Positions 61,280-64,000 of a DNA stretch of 64,000 nucleotides are shown here, one piece after another. This DNA is from Euclidia mi (taxonomy: Eukaryota > Arthropoda > Insecta > Lepidoptera > Erebidae): NCBI GenBank assembly GCA_944739405.2, contig OX123187.2, forward strand, positions 74,756,450-74,820,449, read 5' to 3'. Every line of letters starts with the position of its first letter. Position 1 is the first letter of the stretch. The position numbers were made by a program, and so were the translations under genes. Below the pieces are notes generated by a model. The model was not told the origin of the DNA, searched no databases, and worked only from the letters and a program-made list of their open reading frames with translations.

Positions 61280-63080
61280 CCAAAAGCATTGTATCACTGT
61301 ATTTTTTACACTACAACGTAATAAAGCAAGCGCGGAACACACGGGGCGATACAAATCGGCGCTTATATGGCGACCGCCCAAATCACAATGGAACAAACCG
61401 TTCAAAGTTAAACTGGAGGCATTTATCACGATACTGGTCATCAGCAGCTATCTCTAATAAAGGTTTCTTGAAATCGGTTACGTAACAAGCTTCTTGTGAA
61501 ATCCTTAGTTTAACCACCTGGTCTAGTTGTGTTGGGATTTTAGTTGGATATTTCTAAATAGCATAATCTGGCAATGTAATGAGAAAACGGTTTTGAACAT
61601 ACGTTAAGAGAGATGTTATTCGTCAGCATGAGATCCTTCGCTCGATTCCTAGAACGCCTAAAGCGCTATTGTGGTTTCTATGAAGCTAATTATTTTTTGG
61701 GGAAATTGCCAAGAAAACTGAACATTATCTTCAAATATGTGGTATATCAATCTTCATGTATGTGGTAGAATATTATTTATTTCTTAAATAAAGATTTATG
61801 CGTTGTAGGGCCTAAAAATCATTTAAAGTTATTCCGTTTCGAAGTCTACGAAAATGTGTGGTTAGATATCACCTCTACATGGAATCGAATAATAACAAAA
61901 AATATTCATACACATGAACCTACATTTGATATAAAAGGAATGAGATTTTTTAGATACAAAGAAATACTGGTTGGATTCGTTTTTAACAATTGATGTTGGA
62001 TGTCGCTTGGAAGCCAATTTATGCAATACGTTCAGAGACTATTCGCGTACACAGATAATCTAAAGTTCGGGTCTCCCTTGTTTGACCGAAAGGAATTTGA
62101 CAAATTTTCACTTAGCAAAAAATCTATTTACAAAAAATTGTAACGCAAACCTGATGTTTGGGAAATGAACGTTTAAACTATAACTTGTTTACAAACTAGT
62201 ACTTTTAACATTTTTTATTTAGTCAAATATTTCGGTTGGAATAACAGTTTTTACGCAAAATCAATAATTATCCTAATCTAAATAGTTCAGTTCCGGTAAA
62301 CCTACTAAAAACAATGTCTTTTTTCTATTAATGCAAGTCGTTCCTGGCACTCGCCGGCCGCTACCGCAGCACCGCTCGCTTCGCTCGCTCGGCTCGTGCG
62401 TAAGAGGTCACAGTTCTAACCTAACCTAAAATATCCATTTTTTTTAATAATTAACTTGCTATAACTACTTCCATAAATAAATTAATATCACCAAATGTTT
62501 ATTGTCTGCAGATTGTTTGCTGTAATAAATCATTTGATAAAAGACCAAATGCCATAATGACATTATACTTGGTAATATTTTGCCAAGTAAAAATTTGACC
62601 AAATAAAAATATGCGTACCTACTAAAATCATTCGAAATATTGCAATAGTATAAAAAAGGTTGCTAAAATGTGTTACGGTAATGCAATTTTGTCAAAATCT
62701 CGGCATAACGGCAGGATCCCCTAAAGTTCATATACCAGGTAGGTTATTTTTACTTTAAAAAGAAAATCCAGCAATATCTTCACGATAAACGTCTAAAAAT
62801 TGTGTTGCATAAAAATTAGAACATTGCGAGCACTTTATAAAACAGTGCTTTTAATTTATTTTCTTAATAACCAGTAGATTGAAACTTTCACCCTTCGGAA
62901 CATGCAACATAAGCCTATAATTGCCCATTATATAGATAACGAAACGAAACTTTGAGGTTTGCAACATTTTACTGTGTACCTACTAACTGTCCCCTCGAAC
63001 AAGGAACGAATTTCAATGAAAGATATATAAGTTATAATACATACATACATAAATTTTGAATGTGGCTCTGAACGACCGAG
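61280..63080. other. AT-rich stretch with a small GC-rich repeat patch
   Basis: The only patch of note is 62340-62425 (GCACCGCTCGCTTCGCTCGC TCGGCTCG followed by ACCTAACCTAA), a composition common in insect dispersed repeats. Otherwise nothing recognised. Confidence 0.4.
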
Positions 63081-63088
63081 TCAACAGG

Positions 63089-64000
63089 CGTCCTTACCTG
63101 TGCGCTTGGGCGGCCTCGGCATTCGCAAAATTTCTGGCGTAAGCGTTCTTGTCATCGGTCCGCAGCACTGCAGAATTGACTAGGAAAATCTTAGCACCTA
63201 CACTGGTTGATTCTGAGGTGCCGTATAAGGCCGATGCCATGAACGCTTGGAGAAAGGCTTGTCCAGGAACTGAGTTACCCCGAAACTTATTCTCCCAGAG
63301 GCAAAGGGATGGGCCGCTTTGCAGCGTGGTACAAGAAAATCTCCTCAATACATCGGCCAACGCTGCGGAGCGTGCTCGCCTGCTGGCTGTTGGAGAATGG
63401 GAATCGGGCCTCTGGCTTCAGGCACTGCCATCGTCCAATATAGGTACCATGTTGGACGATACAACCTTCCGCTTCGCTACTTGCCTCCGTTTAGGCCCGT
63501 CATGTGTCTCTCCGCATCGCTGTCACTGCGCAGAGGCTGTCGATAGCCTTGGTCACCATGGTCTGTCATGCAGCAGGAGCGCAGGTCGTATTTCACGACA
63601 CGCCAACCTCAACGACGTACTGCGCCGTGCTCTTGTCACCTGCTGGCGTTCCAGCCCAACTTGAATCTCAGGGCTTGGCACGCGACGATGGCAAGAGACC
63701 GGACGGGATGTCTTTACTTCCGTGGAAGCTGGGTAGGCCTTTGGGGACGCGACATGTGTCGATATCCTTGCGCCATCTCATCTTTCCAGCACAGAAGGTT
63801 GTGCGGGCGCTGCTGCTGCTTCAGCAGAGACCCTCAAACGGCGCAAATACGTAAATCTTGTAGGAGATTATGTATTTGAGCCGTTTGGGGTCGAAACCTT
63901 AGGGCCATGGGGTCCAAGTGCGAGATCCGTTTTTAGGGATCTCGCATAGAGGCTGATCGACGCCTCGGGTGACTAGAGGGCTGGCACGTATTTAGCACAA
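63089..64000 (+). pseudogene. Non-LTR retrotransposon C-terminus with CCHC knuckle and restriction-like endonuclease motif
   Basis: 63089-63150 reads SLPVRLGGLGIRKISGVSVL. After a shift the frame 63149-63664 continues FSQRQRDGPLCSV, ARLLAVGEWESGLWLQALPS, TTFRFATCLRLGPSCVSPHR, then a knuckle CHCAEAVDSLGHHGLSC. In a shifted frame come LESQGLARDDGKRPDGMSLL, then GRPL and (shifted again) DATCVDILAPSHL, KYVNLVGDYVFEPFGVETLG and GPWGPSAR. R-P-D-G followed by W-K-x-G and D-x-T-x-x-D suggests a PD-(D/E)XK-type nuclease, as in elements with R2-like layout. At least two frameshifts and two stops. It runs off the window at the right. Confidence 0.65.

Overview
This window is eukaryotic and almost certainly from a moth or butterfly (ditrysian Lepidoptera). 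It is AT-rich. The ORFs are short and broken, and no operon or ribosome-binding-site logic is visible. The interspersed repeats are typical of lepidopteran genomes: a tRNA-headed SINE whose tail reads CCTACCCCTTCGGGG, a second SINE ending in a (GATGAT)n-type tail, short Helitrons that start TCTTAATATATAAAA and end CTAG, and a repeat starting CCGACTTCAAAAAA. I find no intact host gene. The only host-exon candidate is a GC-rich island near 25.7 kb. The window is best read as a repeat-dense intergenic or intronic region.

Layout. 0-8.5 kb: SINE pieces, a foldback (0.88-1.43 kb), a long hairpin (3.04-3.37 kb), head-to-head Penelope fragments (4.0-4.6 kb), a ~119-bp minisatellite (6.0-6.8 kb), another long hairpin (7.0-7.3 kb) and a Helitron (8.27 kb). 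8.5-17 kb: sparse, with a broken YqaJ-type nuclease gene (10.5-11.5 kb), SINEs and a second copy of the short Helitron. 17.3-22.9 kb: a LOA-like LINE interrupted by a CR1/Jockey-type LINE, which is itself interrupted by a MITE. 23.2-25.0 kb: a TIR transposon carrying a 5S rRNA-like segment. 26.3-32.5 kb: an internally deleted Copia element holding an RTE LINE (14-bp target duplication), which in turn holds a SINE (11-bp target duplication). 33-41 kb: unique-looking sequence with SINEs, a GC-rich Harbinger-like MITE and a GC-rich retroposed insert inside a SINE. 41-47.6 kb: two TTAA-flanked hairpin MITEs, a 2.9-kb palindrome built of 120-bp tandem units, and a decayed Tc1 element. 48-55.2 kb: SINEs, a palindromic MITE, a 650-bp Helitron and a long APE-type LINE containing a SINE and a perfect 266-bp tandem duplication. 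55-64 kb: sparse SINEs, another GC-rich MITE and, at the right edge, the C-terminal part of a non-LTR element with a CCHC knuckle and a restriction-like endonuclease motif.

How the parts relate. Two LINE-SINE partnerships can be read directly. The LINE at 51.2-55.2 kb has the same 3' end as the tRNA SINE called family 1 here, and a family 1 copy sits inside it. The RTE LINE at 28.3-30.9 kb ends like SINE families 2 and 3, and a family 3 copy sits inside it. A second theme is inverted duplication at every scale, from 14-32 bp near-perfect hairpins with 3-8 nt loops, through 110-135 bp arms, to the 2.9-kb palindrome. The palindrome resembles Foldback-type transposon architecture and is the most unusual object here.
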